A stretch of 33,956 nt of DNA from JBAQMG01 sp049302575 (GCA_049302575.1 JBAQMG010000075.1:1-33956); one strand, 5' to 3'; positions 6,887 to 14,953 are shown, counted from the stretch's first letter. Translations and numbers: made by a program. Notes: generated by a model not told the origin, from the sequence alone.

Positions 6887-7264
6887 TTACAAGGTGGCTA
6901 TCGCTTCGATTTCTATTTCAGCATCAAGTGGGAGCTTTGCCACTTGGACTGTAGATCGAGCTGGATAGTTTTCTATAAAATATTGGGCATAGACTTCATT
7001 GACTGTTTTGAAATTATCCATGTTTTTTAGAAAAATCGTGGTCTTAACCACTTTGCTCAAGCTTGAACCAGCTTCTTCGAGAATAGCTTTTAGATTGTCT
7101 AAAGACTGTCCTGCCTGAGCTTCGATTCCCTCTACTAATTGTCCCGTTGCAGGGTTAAGGGGAATTTGACCGGAAACAAAGACTAATTCATTAAATTTAT
7201 TTCCTTGGGAATACGGGCCGATAGCTTTGGGTGCACGCTCAGTACTAATAATTTCCTTTGACAT
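6887..7264 (-). CDS. ridA: RidA family reactive intermediate deaminase
   Basis: RidA hydrolyses reactive enamine/imine intermediates made by PLP-dependent dehydratases, protecting PLP enzymes. The protein has 125 residues from ATG 7262-7264, with GAGGTGA 6 bases upstream. The conserved core is complete: GPYSQG (16-21), FVSGQIP near 29-35, Arg103 in YPARSTVQV, which binds the substrate carboxylate, and Glu120 near the end. Length is typical. It lies downstream of the amidohydrolase, separated by about 450 bases of structured non-coding DNA, so co-transcription is uncertain. Confidence 0.95.
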   Translation of the reverse strand: MSKEIISTERAPKAIGPYSQGNKFNELVFVSGQIPLNPATGQLVEGIEAQAGQSLDNLKAILEEAGSSLSKVVKTTIFLKNMDNFKTVNEVYAQYFIENYPARSTVQVAKLPLDAEIEIEAIATL

Positions 7265-7329
7265 ATATTCACCTCAATTTATTATTTGGGATACGTACTT
7301 AAGTATATACTAAAAAACCATGCTCAAGT

Positions 7330-7705
7330 AAAGAAGAACATCAAAATAACCGTTCCTACGCTTCTGAAGGAAGTAGTAGTGCCGTCCCTTTGCTTCCCTA
7401 AGCCTCGCGTTCAAGACGGTGCACATGGAATGTGCCGTCTCCCAAGAAGAAAGCACAGAAACCATCCCTATGCTTCCTTCTTCGAACGCACCCCGTATCC
7501 CAACCCCGAGACGCAGTGTCACACAAGCGCGACGTCTTTACGTAAGCAGCTAGCAAACTCCGTGAAAGCAACCCCAGACACGGGGCAGCGCACAAGGACG
7601 TGCGCTGCCACCAATGCGCCAAGGAGGGCGCTTTTGGCGGGCACCCCGCTCCCCATAAACAAGAGCTTGAACGGCTAGTTTGCTCTGCGTCGTAAGCACC
7701 AAGCG
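7330..7705. repeat. GC-rich hairpin and repeat cluster between ridA and the amidohydrolase
   Basis: About 380 bases of GC-rich DNA with no credible gene. On the minus strand it holds three imperfect copies of GAAGCRTAGGGAYGGTT (7350s, 7385-7400, 7465-7480) and two of CTTGTGTGACAC (near 7520 and 7715). Hairpins: GACGG.GCACA/TGTGC.CGTC (7415-7439), a perfect 10-bp stem GGCAGCGCAC/GTGCGCTGCC (7584-7609), and GCGCC/GGCGC (7616-7631) followed by TTTT. An outer inverted repeat AGCAAACT/AGTTTGCT spans about 7551-7684. Read as plus-strand RNA, the three loops are TGGAA, AAGGAC and AAGGAG. It could be a REP-like cluster or a small RNA. Confidence 0.55.
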
Positions 7706-7710
7706 CGGTG

Positions 7711-9036
7711 TCACACAAGTCGCTTCATAACTCGCTTCAAACTCTGCGTCGCACTCCCCTTAAGTCTCTGAACATCAATCGTCAGAAGTTGCCTGTTCTG
7801 CATCACTATTTGCCCATCAACCATGGTAAGACGCACGTCTGAGGAATGAGCCTGATACACCAACTGTGAATAAACATCCACCTGTTCATTGGGCCAGGTG
7901 TGTAAACCCTGCAGACTAACGACTGCTAAATCCGCTTTTTTCCCAACTTCCAAACTCCCCAAATCCTGTTCATGCCCTATGGCTCGTGCACCACCTAGGG
8001 TTGCCAGTTCAAAGACCTTTTTAGCCGGCATAACCGTCGGTCCATGTAAGGGTTTTTGAATCAAGGCGGCGTGACGCATCTCTTGGAAGCAGTCTAGGTT
8101 ATTGTTGCAGGGTGCCCCATCCGCGCCCAGAGAAATTTCCGCTCCACGTTTCATGAGTTCTGGAATTGGTGCAATCCCTGAGGCCAGCTTTAGATTTGAA
8201 GAAGGGCAATGCGAAATCTGCGTTTTGCTCTGAACCAGGATTTCCTTTTCTGCTTCGTCTAACCAAATGCAGTGTGCTAGGATAAGTTTCGGACCGGTTA
8301 AGCCGACCTTATCCAAATAGATGATATTGCGCATCCCTCGCATGCTCTCCACAACTTGAATTTCCGCCTGATTTTCTGAAGCATGCGTATGCACAAAGGC
8401 ATTTTTCTCGCGTGCTAGCCGCGAAACTTCCTTCAATAACGTATCAGTACAGGAAATAACAAAACGAGGCGTGAAAGCCACTTCGAGGCGGCCCTTCCCT
8501 TTACCATGATATTTCTCATACAAATCGACGCTTTTTTGCAAGGAATCGCCCGTCGTCTCCCGCAAAGAACGTGGAATATCCTTGTTGCAATCATCCATCA
8601 TGACCTTCCCAGATAAGGCCCTCAAGCCACTGGAAAGGATAGCTTCAAAAGCTTGTTCCGTGTGATGTACGGTTTCCATATCCACAATCGTCGTTGTTCC
8701 GCCAAGGAACAATTCTCCAATCCCCAATAAAGCGGAATCATATAGGGATTCGGGATCATGCCCACCTTCCAGAGGCCAAATTTTTAGTTTAAGCCAATCC
8801 AGGAGTTGCAAATCATCGGCCTGTCCCCGAAACAACGTCTGACAAAGATGGATATGGGTTTGGATCAAGCCTGGAATAAGCAAATCTCCGTGGAGATCGA
8901 TCACCTGATCTGCAGGTTGGTCTATGACTCCTCCGACCGTCACAATCTGTGAACCTTCCACCATCAAATCACCCTGGATTAGCTCACGTTGGGCATTCAT
9001 AGTGACAATCTTGGCATTTTTAAAGAGAATACGCAT
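7711..9036 (-). CDS. Amidohydrolase, purine/deoxyadenosine deaminase-like (TRZ/ATZ family)
   Basis: The protein has 441 residues from ATG 9034-9036; GGGTGG lies 8 bases upstream, which favours it over an in-frame GTG at 9048. It has the full metal set of the family: THIHL after the first barrel strand, HTHASEN, LAHCIWL and LGADGAPC. SHCPSSNLKLASG is typical of members that deaminate SAH, 5'-deoxyadenosine, guanine or related rings. The C-terminus ends in the usual beta-sandwich. It is cytosolic. Downstream of a decayed YgeY/selenium-type Xdh locus, a role in purine breakdown (guanine or adenine-nucleoside deamination) is the best guess; the exact substrate cannot be read from sequence. Confidence 0.85.
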   Translation of the reverse strand: MRILFKNAKIVTMNAQRELIQGDLMVEGSQIVTVGGVIDQPADQVIDLHGDLLIPGLIQTHIHLCQTLFRGQADDLQLLDWLKLKIWPLEGGHDPESLYDSALLGIGELFLGGTTTIVDMETVHHTEQAFEAILSSGLRALSGKVMMDDCNKDIPRSLRETTGDSLQKSVDLYEKYHGKGKGRLEVAFTPRFVISCTDTLLKEVSRLAREKNAFVHTHASENQAEIQVVESMRGMRNIIYLDKVGLTGPKLILAHCIWLDEAEKEILVQSKTQISHCPSSNLKLASGIAPIPELMKRGAEISLGADGAPCNNNLDCFQEMRHAALIQKPLHGPTVMPAKKVFELATLGGARAIGHEQDLGSLEVGKKADLAVVSLQGLHTWPNEQVDVYSQLVYQAHSSDVRLTMVDGQIVMQNRQLLTIDVQRLKGSATQSLKRVMKRLV

Positions 9037-9131
9037 TTCATTTACCACCCTTTCCCTGCTTGCAAAAGGCTTGAATATTATAAAAAGAAGGGGTTTATAC
9101 GACTCGTTTCCATTACGATCACTTTTAAAAG

Positions 9132-9560
9132 TTACCTCTTCTTATATGGTGTGTCCTCCAAAGGAAGAGAACACCTAACTTTGCCGTCAAACTTGTAATA
9201 GGCTGAAGCAACTGCCGGTGCGGTCGGGATGGTGGAAATCTCACCCACTCCTTTGGCTCCATAGGCCAGTGGGGAAGAATTCCTTTCAATAATTATACAC
9301 TCAATTTCGGGCATATCCGTCGAACGGAAGAGGCCCAACGTTCCAAATTTGGCGGTTGGCACACCTTTCTCAAGGGAAAAATCCTCACGCAAGGCATAAC
9401 CTAAGCCCATGGCAATACCGCCTTCAATCTGCCCTTGTACAGCCTTTGGATTGATAGCTCGACCCACATCATGCGCTGCCACGACCTTTTCAACTTTTCC
9501 CTGTGCATTCAATAAGACAACCTGAGTTGCATAACTACCCCATTGGTGGAAAACGTCCAT
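9132..9560 (-). pseudogene. C-terminal relic of selenium-dependent-type xanthine dehydrogenase
   Basis: The frame encodes about 142 residues, with VVAAHDVGRAINP followed by GQIEGGIAMGLGYALRE, AKFGTLGLFRSTDMPEIE and AYGAKGVGEIS. These are hallmarks of the final part of the molybdenum domain in large selenium-dependent xanthine dehydrogenases, and the reading frame closes at a natural C-terminus (SLPLEDTPYKKR). The remainder of a protein of roughly 850 residues is missing. The apparent Met start is an accident of the junction: upstream DNA belongs to a YgeY-type gene. It differs clearly from the intact XdhA at 20479-22770, so it is not a copy of that gene. Confidence 0.85.
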
Positions 9561-10036
9561 TTATCAACCACTGGGTCTTCACCAAATAATCCTTTGTAAG
9601 CAGCTTCCAGAGTATTGCATACTGGATGTCCATCCTCGATCAACCAAGTAGGAAAATAGGCGTCTGTCGGATAAATCAGCTTCGTATAGGATGGTCTTTC
9701 ATAAGTATACATCGTGACTTCCGCGCCTGCAGCTTTAACCGCGGGGAGATTCTTAAGCTGTTGAATAGCATATTCCCATGATTCTCCCACAGTCAGGCGA
9801 CGATCGGCGGAAATCCAGCAACTATCAGCAGCAGCGCAACGGGAAGGGGAGGTATGGAAGATTTCCGAAACCGTCAGACTTCCTTTACCGAGAAAAGGAT
9901 GATCTATGAGGTTTACATGTAAGCTACGGAGCTCCGTTAAAATCGAAGCCATTTTGTAAATCGCATTGTCGCCGCGTTCTGGTGCCGAACCGTGGCAACT
10001 GACACCTTTAGTCATGACTTAAATTTCCCCTTCCGC
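9534..10036 (-). pseudogene. ygeY: YgeY-family selenium-linked hydrolase fragment (M20 peptidase fold)
   Basis: The middle of a YgeY-type metallohydrolase is recognisable: KGVSCHGSAPERGDNAIYKM, GKGSLTVSEIFHTSPSRCA, ADSCWISADRRLTVGE, YERPSYTKLIYP and VDKWTFSTNG. About 200 N-terminal and 60 or more C-terminal residues are gone. Before the first Met (10013-10015) the frame reads AEGEI, then TAA, then V, where the family has a sense codon, so the left end is also broken. At the 3' end the frame passes into the Xdh fragment at about 9537-9546 and terminates out of phase. YgeY genes accompany selenium-dependent xanthine dehydrogenase in other genomes, which fits the neighbour here. Confidence 0.85.
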
Positions 10037-10086
10037 TCAGATATTGTACGGAGCAGCTATCCTTTTAGTTTACATACCACAAAAAA

Positions 10087-10106
10087 CCAGGCAGAAAACT
10101 ACCCGG
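10087..10106 (-). terminator. Intrinsic terminator
   Basis: On the minus strand CCGGGTAG, a TTTT loop and CTGCCTGG form an 8-bp stem (with G-U pairs), followed at once by TTTTTT (10081-10086). It lies upstream of the ygeY relic, so it either ends the short ORF at 10122-10190 or acts as a leader attenuator. Confidence 0.75.
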
Positions 10107-10121
10107 TTAATTGATAAGTTA

Positions 10122-10190
10122 TTAGATACCCAAAACTCTTAACAAATCACCCCTTCTGAAAGTTGATGATAACCTCCTTTTTCCTTTCAT
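10122..10190 (-). CDS. Possible 22-residue leader peptide or gene remnant
   Basis: ATG 10188-10190 has AGAGGA 6 bases upstream and opens a 22-codon frame rich in Arg/Lys/Leu that ends at TAA 10122-10124, 16 bases before a terminator hairpin. The order promoter-like AT-rich DNA, short ORF, terminator, operon resembles an attenuator leader. It could equally be the scar of a lost gene, since the operon beyond it is a relic. It also lies in an otherwise empty 400-base gap. Confidence 0.3.
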   Translation of the reverse strand: MKGKRRLSSTFRRGDLLRVLGI

Positions 10191-10352
10191 TATAAATCCT
10201 CTACACTACTTGTACAAATATATAAATTGACTCATAATGTATGATTTTGAAACATACTGTAATAGTATTTATCTATGAGTATTGAGAATATTGGGACTTA
10301 TTAAGAACATTATAAAATATATCGAAACAGCCCCGTATTCTGATAAAAAAGA

Positions 10353-10383
10353 TTGACAAATTCAAAATTTTTGATAGTATACT
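10353..10383 (+). promoter_or_regulatory. Sigma-A promoter of the aryl-CoA ligase
   Basis: A consensus TTGACA (10353-10358) is followed by TAGTAT (10375-10380, 16-base spacer) overlapping TATACT (10378-10383, 19-base spacer). The ligase ATG is at 10420. Confidence 0.65.
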
Positions 10384-10419
10384 TGCAATACTAAAAGTCA
10401 AAAATCGGGAGGGATTAAG

Positions 10420-12081
10420 ATGTTTGATAATGTTCCTAAAAAGTTTTTGCCCCCGCAGGAAGATTGGCCAGATTTCGTCTACGCGCATCCTGAAGTCAAT
10501 TGGGTTCATTATAAGGAAAACGTGAATGCTTGTTCGGAAATTCTGGATGTAGGAATTGCCAAAAAGGGTTGGGGCGAGAATGTGGCGATTTATGATGCCA
10601 ATAAAGATGAAAGTTGGACATATCTTCGGCTGCAGGAGGAGGTTAATCGCCTAGGTAACGCGCTTCTAAAACTGGGTGTACAGCCAGGCGATCGGGTAAT
10701 GTGGCGGTTCGGTGAGGTGCCGGAGGCAGCGGTCGCGCAGTTGGCCATCTGGAAAATAGGAGCCATTAATGTTCCCAGTGCCTTGCCGGAGCGGGCTAGA
10801 GAAATTGAGTTTACCGCCAATGATACGGAAGCCAAAATTATAATTTGTCAGGGTGATGAGGTTGATCAGGTGCTCAAGGCTTTACCAAGTCTGAAAACTG
10901 TGGAGCATGTGATCTCGGTGCCTGAGAGCCGTGATGACAAACTGCTGGATTACCGTAAACTGCTTGACGCTTCCGGGACGGACCTCGTGGCTTACCCCAC
11001 CTCCCCCACGGACGCGGCCAGTATTTTCTATACTGGAGGTACGACCGGCCACCCCAAGGGCTGTATTCATTCCCATGCTACGGAGGTAATTGTTGCCGAT
11101 ATGGTCTGTGGTCCGTCTCGTGCGCCTACATCAAAGGACGTATTCTTGGTTTTGGCTCCGCTCGGGCATGCCTTTGGCAACGGAGAAAAAATTAATTTCC
11201 CCTTCAGGTTCGGAGCAGCGGTTGTTTATAAAGAAAGGCCCAGTTCGGCTGAGAGTTGGGAATTGATAGAAAAATATCAAGTAACAATTTTAGCTGGTGC
11301 ACCTACCAGTTATCGGCTGATGCTTGATTTTCTGGAGGTGGACAGGCGCGGAAAGTGGTCCTTGCGCTTTGTTGTGGCTAGCGGAGAGATGATGAACAAG
11401 GATTTGGGAGATAACTGGTTCAAAAAAACAGGAGTAGAGATTCACAACAGCGTGGGCATGACCCCTATGCGTCACATTTTTATCGAATCTGCTCTGCATG
11501 GAATCAAAGTTGCTCCAGGCAACTCGGTTGGAAAGTTTGTTCCCGGATACGAATACAAACTGGTCGATGATAAAGGAAATAAGGTCAAGAACGGCGAAAT
11601 TGGACGTTTGGCGGTGCGGGGTCTGACAGGGGTTGTGTACTGGTGTAATCTTCACCCACAAATGCCAGGCAAACAGCGTGAGGATACGATTAACGGTTGG
11701 AATTTGCTTGATGATGCCTATACTCAGGATGAAGACGGTTGGCTCTACTTCAGTACCCGCCTCGATAATATGATTATCACAGGTGGACGCCAGATTGCGG
11801 CCCCTGAAGTCGAAGAAGTCCTCTCTGCTCATCCAGCTGTGAATCAAGTAGCCGTTGTTGGTGTACCCGACCCTGTAAGAACCAACAGTGTCAAAGCTTT
11901 TGTTGTTCTTAATCCTGGTTATACTCCTTCGGAAGAGTTAATCAAAGAATTACAGGCGTATGCCAAGGATAACATGTCGTTTTACAAATACCCGCGGATT
12001 ATTGAGTTTATTGATAGTCTGCCTCGCGATGCCGTAGGAAAAATTCAAAGACGTCTCCTGCGGGAGCAAAGTATTTCCTAG
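10420..12081 (+). CDS. Aryl-CoA ligase (benzoate/2-aminobenzoate-CoA ligase-like)
   Basis: This 553-residue acyl-adenylate-forming enzyme activates an aromatic or acyl acid to its CoA thioester with ATP. ATG 10420 has GGGAGGGA about 6 bases upstream. The AMP-binding P-loop SIFYTGGTTGHPKG is at 201-214. GHAFGNGEKINFPF, NSVGMTPMRHI, and the hinge and A10 regions RLDNMIITGGRQIAAPEVE and PRDAVGKIQRR follow in order, with Lys541 as the adenylation lysine. The N-terminus (PPQEDWPDFVY) and overall layout resemble benzoate- and anthranilate-CoA ligases more than acetyl-CoA synthetases. It stands alone, with its own promoter and terminator and no ring-reduction genes nearby, so the substrate is inferred only. 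Confidence 0.82.
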   Translation: MFDNVPKKFLPPQEDWPDFVYAHPEVNWVHYKENVNACSEILDVGIAKKGWGENVAIYDANKDESWTYLRLQEEVNRLGNALLKLGVQPGDRVMWRFGEVPEAAVAQLAIWKIGAINVPSALPERAREIEFTANDTEAKIIICQGDEVDQVLKALPSLKTVEHVISVPESRDDKLLDYRKLLDASGTDLVAYPTSPTDAASIFYTGGTTGHPKGCIHSHATEVIVADMVCGPSRAPTSKDVFLVLAPLGHAFGNGEKINFPFRFGAAVVYKERPSSAESWELIEKYQVTILAGAPTSYRLMLDFLEVDRRGKWSLRFVVASGEMMNKDLGDNWFKKTGVEIHNSVGMTPMRHIFIESALHGIKVAPGNSVGKFVPGYEYKLVDDKGNKVKNGEIGRLAVRGLTGVVYWCNLHPQMPGKQREDTINGWNLLDDAYTQDEDGWLYFSTRLDNMIITGGRQIAAPEVEEVLSAHPAVNQVAVVGVPDPVRTNSVKAFVVLNPGYTPSEELIKELQAYAKDNMSFYKYPRIIEFIDSLPRDAVGKIQRRLLREQSIS

Positions 12082-12084
12082 CTT

Positions 12085-12217
12085 GCTGATTTAAATATTT
12101 GTGCAGCTGTACCAAGCTATACAACTGCACAAATATCACAGAATCAGCAGCTCTATCAGCGAACTCGCTTCGCTCGATGATTCAGTGGAGATCTCTTACA
12201 CTCATCCACTGAATCAT
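12085..12217 (+). repeat. Two long inverted repeats after the CoA ligase
   Basis: GCTGATT (12085-12091) pairs with AATCAGC (12142-12148), enclosing a perfect 12-bp stem ATATTTGTGCAG/CTGCACAAATAT (12095-12106, 12125-12136). A small hairpin AGCGAA/TTCGCT (12158-12174) follows, then a perfect 13-bp stem ATGATTCAGTGGA/TCCACTGAATCAT (12177-12189, 12205-12217). None has a U-tract, so they are not classic terminators. They may be mRNA 3' end stabilisers or a small mobile palindrome. Confidence 0.6.
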
Positions 12218-12280
12218 AAGGTATAATAATAAATTGTGTCAGAAGAAGTATGTTAAAGAGTAATGATTACTTTCTTTGAA

Positions 12281-12312
12281 GCCACTGATAAACTTTATCG
12301 ATGGCTTTTTTT
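12281..12312 (+). terminator. Terminator of the aryl-CoA ligase transcript
   Basis: GCCAcTGATAAA and TTTATCGaTGGC form a long stem around a 1-base centre, followed by TTTTTTT (12306-12312). It ends plus-strand transcription before the convergent ubiB-like gene. Confidence 0.75.
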
Positions 12313-12391
12313 CTGTATCTAGGACCATCATAAATCTCTCGAAGTTAGATGAATTGGCGACTCCCTTAGAAAAACAACAAGCACTTGATCT

Positions 12392-14062
12392 TTAAAATCT
12401 ACCTGTCCGAAAAATTGCCAAAAGCAAATAGCATAGCATTAAGAAGCTAAAGCCAAAACCCAATTCGATAATAGGAAAACCCCAAAGAACAGTTGCCTGT
12501 CTCCCTAGCGCAGCAGCTACCATCAACCCCGTCAAAACAATACTGAAGGCAAGCAAAACTATGCTAAAAGAAATTTTGTTACTAACCCTGTCTAATTTCT
12601 GCAAGAGCACATCTAACTGTGGGGTCTGTACCACCAATTTCCCCTGCTGCAAGTTAGTCATTAAATCGCTGGTTTGTTTCGGTAAATCCAGTAAAAGATC
12701 ACTGTACTCGGAGAATGTTCCAAAGAACCTTTTGAAAACTGTATTAATTTGGTAGCGCTCCCTTAGCAGCTTGGTCCCGAAGGGCTGTGCCACATCGATA
12801 ATACTAAGCTCTGGATCAAGCTTCTCTATCACACCTTCCAAAGTGAGGAGGGACTTTCCTAAAAGGGTGAGATCAGCAGGAATCCGGATGTGGTGTTTAA
12901 AGGTAACTGCAAACAGTTCCTTGACGGCTTTACCTAAACTAACTTGGCTTAAGGGGATGTCTAAGTATTTTTCCTTTAAGCTATCGATATCTTTACGCAA
13001 TAAAGATTTGTTAACATCACTGGGGGCAAGTCCCATCTTCAGCACTATTTTAAGCATACTATCCGTATTTTTACGAATCATAGCAATTACTAAAGAGGCA
13101 AAATGATATTTCATCTCGGGTGTTAGTCGTCCGACCATGCCGAAATCAATGAAAGCGACAGCTTCGTTGGGCATTATGAAAATATTTCCGGGATGTGGAT
13201 CACCGTGAAAGAAACCTTCGACAAGAATCTGATGGAAGATTGCTTTGATAATACGCTTTGCTATCTCTTGGCGATTATAACCCAGATCATATAATTTGTG
13301 ATGGTCATTGAGTTTAGTGCCATGAATGTATTCCATCGTCAAAACCTTTTTTGTGGAATAGTCCCAGTATACTTTAGGAATATGGATAAGAGGTTGATTC
13401 AGAAACTGTTTTGCTATTTTTTCTGAGTTACGGCCTTCAGTTGTATACTCAAGCTCGTTTAACAGCGATTTGGCGAATTCCTCGATAATCTCACTTATGC
13501 GATACAATTTAGCCCATTCTAGCCTTTGCTCGGCAACACCCGCCAAATCAAATAAAATTTCTAGGTCAGTTTCAATGATTGTTATTATTTTAGGACGTTG
13601 GATTTTTACGGCGACTTCTTCCCCCGTTTTGAGAACTGCACGATGCACTTGCCCGATGGACGCCGCCGCTAACGGGTTCTCACTAAACTCAGCAAAGACC
13701 TCGTGCACTGGTAGCCCATTCTCCTCTTGAATTATTTCTTGTACTTTTTCATAGGAGAAAGGAGCAACCTGATCTTGTAACTTTTCTAGTTCGAGAACAA
13801 TATTTTCTGGAATCAAATCTGGTCGCGTGCTGGCGATTTGCCCCAACTTTATAAACGTGGGTCCCAGGTCCTCAATAACCCTCCTAATTCGCTCCCCAAG
13901 CGATTTCGAATCTAAGTCTATTTTTCGAGCAAACAGTTGTTGGGGCAGGGACAGGAGATTTAACAGCCCTAAATCTTGGACTATAAACCCAAGTCCATGT
14001 TTAGCAAAAACTCTGGCAACTTCATTATAGCGGCCAATATGACGTATTTTCTTACCTAACAT
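12392..14062 (-). CDS. ubiB: ABC1/UbiB/ADCK family atypical kinase
   Basis: UbiB-type proteins are membrane-bound atypical kinase/ATPases linked to quinone synthesis and lipid traffic. The protein has 556 residues from ATG 14060-14062, with AAGGGG about 7 bases upstream; a TTG 24 bases earlier lacks a site. The family motifs are present: KLGQIASTRPDLIP (KxGQ), AAASIGQVHRA in place of a glycine loop, VAVKIQRP with the lysine, HGDPHPGNIFI, and FIDFGMVG with the metal aspartate. Two membrane helices close the C-terminus (about 500-522 and 530-552). In anaerobes it is thought to support menaquinone metabolism. No quinone genes are adjacent. Confidence 0.93.
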   Translation of the reverse strand: MLGKKIRHIGRYNEVARVFAKHGLGFIVQDLGLLNLLSLPQQLFARKIDLDSKSLGERIRRVIEDLGPTFIKLGQIASTRPDLIPENIVLELEKLQDQVAPFSYEKVQEIIQEENGLPVHEVFAEFSENPLAAASIGQVHRAVLKTGEEVAVKIQRPKIITIIETDLEILFDLAGVAEQRLEWAKLYRISEIIEEFAKSLLNELEYTTEGRNSEKIAKQFLNQPLIHIPKVYWDYSTKKVLTMEYIHGTKLNDHHKLYDLGYNRQEIAKRIIKAIFHQILVEGFFHGDPHPGNIFIMPNEAVAFIDFGMVGRLTPEMKYHFASLVIAMIRKNTDSMLKIVLKMGLAPSDVNKSLLRKDIDSLKEKYLDIPLSQVSLGKAVKELFAVTFKHHIRIPADLTLLGKSLLTLEGVIEKLDPELSIIDVAQPFGTKLLRERYQINTVFKRFFGTFSEYSDLLLDLPKQTSDLMTNLQQGKLVVQTPQLDVLLQKLDRVSNKISFSIVLLAFSIVLTGLMVAAALGRQATVLWGFPIIELGFGFSFLMLCYLLLAIFRTGRF

Positions 14063-14086
14063 GTTCGCGCCCCTTACTATTAACAA

Positions 14087-14180
14087 GGAGCCTGATTCTT
14101 TTTCAGGCCCCTTACTTCTTAGTCCCGTTGCTCCAACTTTTACAACCGCTACAATTCGGGCAAATGGATGGATACCTCAT
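14087..14180 (-). other. ubiB leader: hairpin and a 22-codon Cys-rich frame
   Basis: On the minus strand GGGGCCTGA and TCAGGCTCC (14087-14111) form a 9-bp hairpin 25 bases before the ubiB start. Directly before it, 14112-14180 reads ATG-RYPSICPNCSGCKSW...TKK-TAA, with a CPNC..C zinc-ribbon-like pattern. There is no ribosome site for this frame. It may be a chance frame or the end of a lost zinc-ribbon gene. The rest of 14181-14357 is AT-rich without features. Confidence 0.25.
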
Positions 14181-14357
14181 TTTATCAAGTACTCATGATG
14201 ATGACGTATTATTTGCATTACTTCTAAAAAATATGCTAATATTCTGTAACATTTTTTATCATGCAGCGGATGCATTTTAACTTAATCCCATTATAACATT
14301 TTTCACGTGGTTAAATAAATCTCCTAGTCATAATGGACATTCTTCTCAAACTTGTTT

Positions 14358-14913
14358 TCACAGAATTCTTCCGTCCGCATTTCGCCCAAAGGTCTTGGGA
14401 ATAACCAACCGACAGTCAAGATACATTTCTGCAGAGTCCGTCAGGACAGTTATGATAATATCATCTTCCGTTAACTCATAATATTTGGCGAATTTAATGC
14501 AGGTTAGGATATTGGCTGCTCCGGAAATTCCAACCCAGGAAAGCTTGGAAATGACCTCTTCAGAAATCCCTTGCTCCAACCTTGTGCGCTCCTGTTGGAA
14601 AGTACTTGCCGAACATAGCAATTATTCTTGCTTTAACACCTGAAATTTCAGCAGGAATTTCCACATAGTTTGGTAAGGCATTGTATAAGCCGCCTTCTTT
14701 TACAAGTTGGTTTTTCCAAGAAATTCTGAACAAGTTAATTGGGTCAACGTCCCATAACCCAGTCTTCTTCAATTTCTCTTTTATTTTGGCAGGTATCTTG
14801 TCAGGATCCTTCATCTGAGCCAAGGTTGGGATAACGACATTTCTTGTTTTAACACTCTGCACCGTTTTTGCAAGTTGCTCCTCATTGATTGTTAAATCGA
14901 TCAAGTTTCGCAT
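14358..14913 (-). pseudogene. PLP-dependent lyase/synthase gene with internal deletion
   Basis: The 5' part starts at ATG 14911-14913, with GGGGAGAA about 5 bases upstream. It encodes about 115 residues: LWDVDPINLFRISWKN followed by GGLYNALPNYVEIP and FPTGAHKVGA. These are the start of a fold-type II PLP enzyme (tryptophan-synthase-beta/cysteine-synthase superfamily), reaching the lysine loop. The 3' part continues in another frame with LEQGISEEVISKLSWVGISG, FAKYYEL and VLTDSAEMY, a late segment of the same family. The catalytic middle, some 200 or more residues, is missing, and the extreme C-terminus has lost similarity. The joint is at about 14572-14580, so no functional product is expected. 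Confidence 0.8.
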
Positions 14914-14953
14914 ATTTCTCCCCGCTTTCTTAATCTGACTTTAACAGTCCAGC

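Noticed and set aside
7286..7718. Frames of 70 to 130 codons on both strands between ridA and the amidohydrolase
   Set aside because: They arise from GC-rich repeats and hairpins, run on both strands equally, and have no ribosome sites or recognisable domains.
9132..10015. Fused Xdh/YgeY protein as a novel bifunctional enzyme
   Set aside because: The two parts are in different frames and both lack essential domains; the joint is a deletion scar, not an in-frame fusion.
11290..11847. 185-codon minus-strand frame
   Set aside because: It is antisense to the aryl-CoA ligase, whose motifs are complete; no ribosome site.
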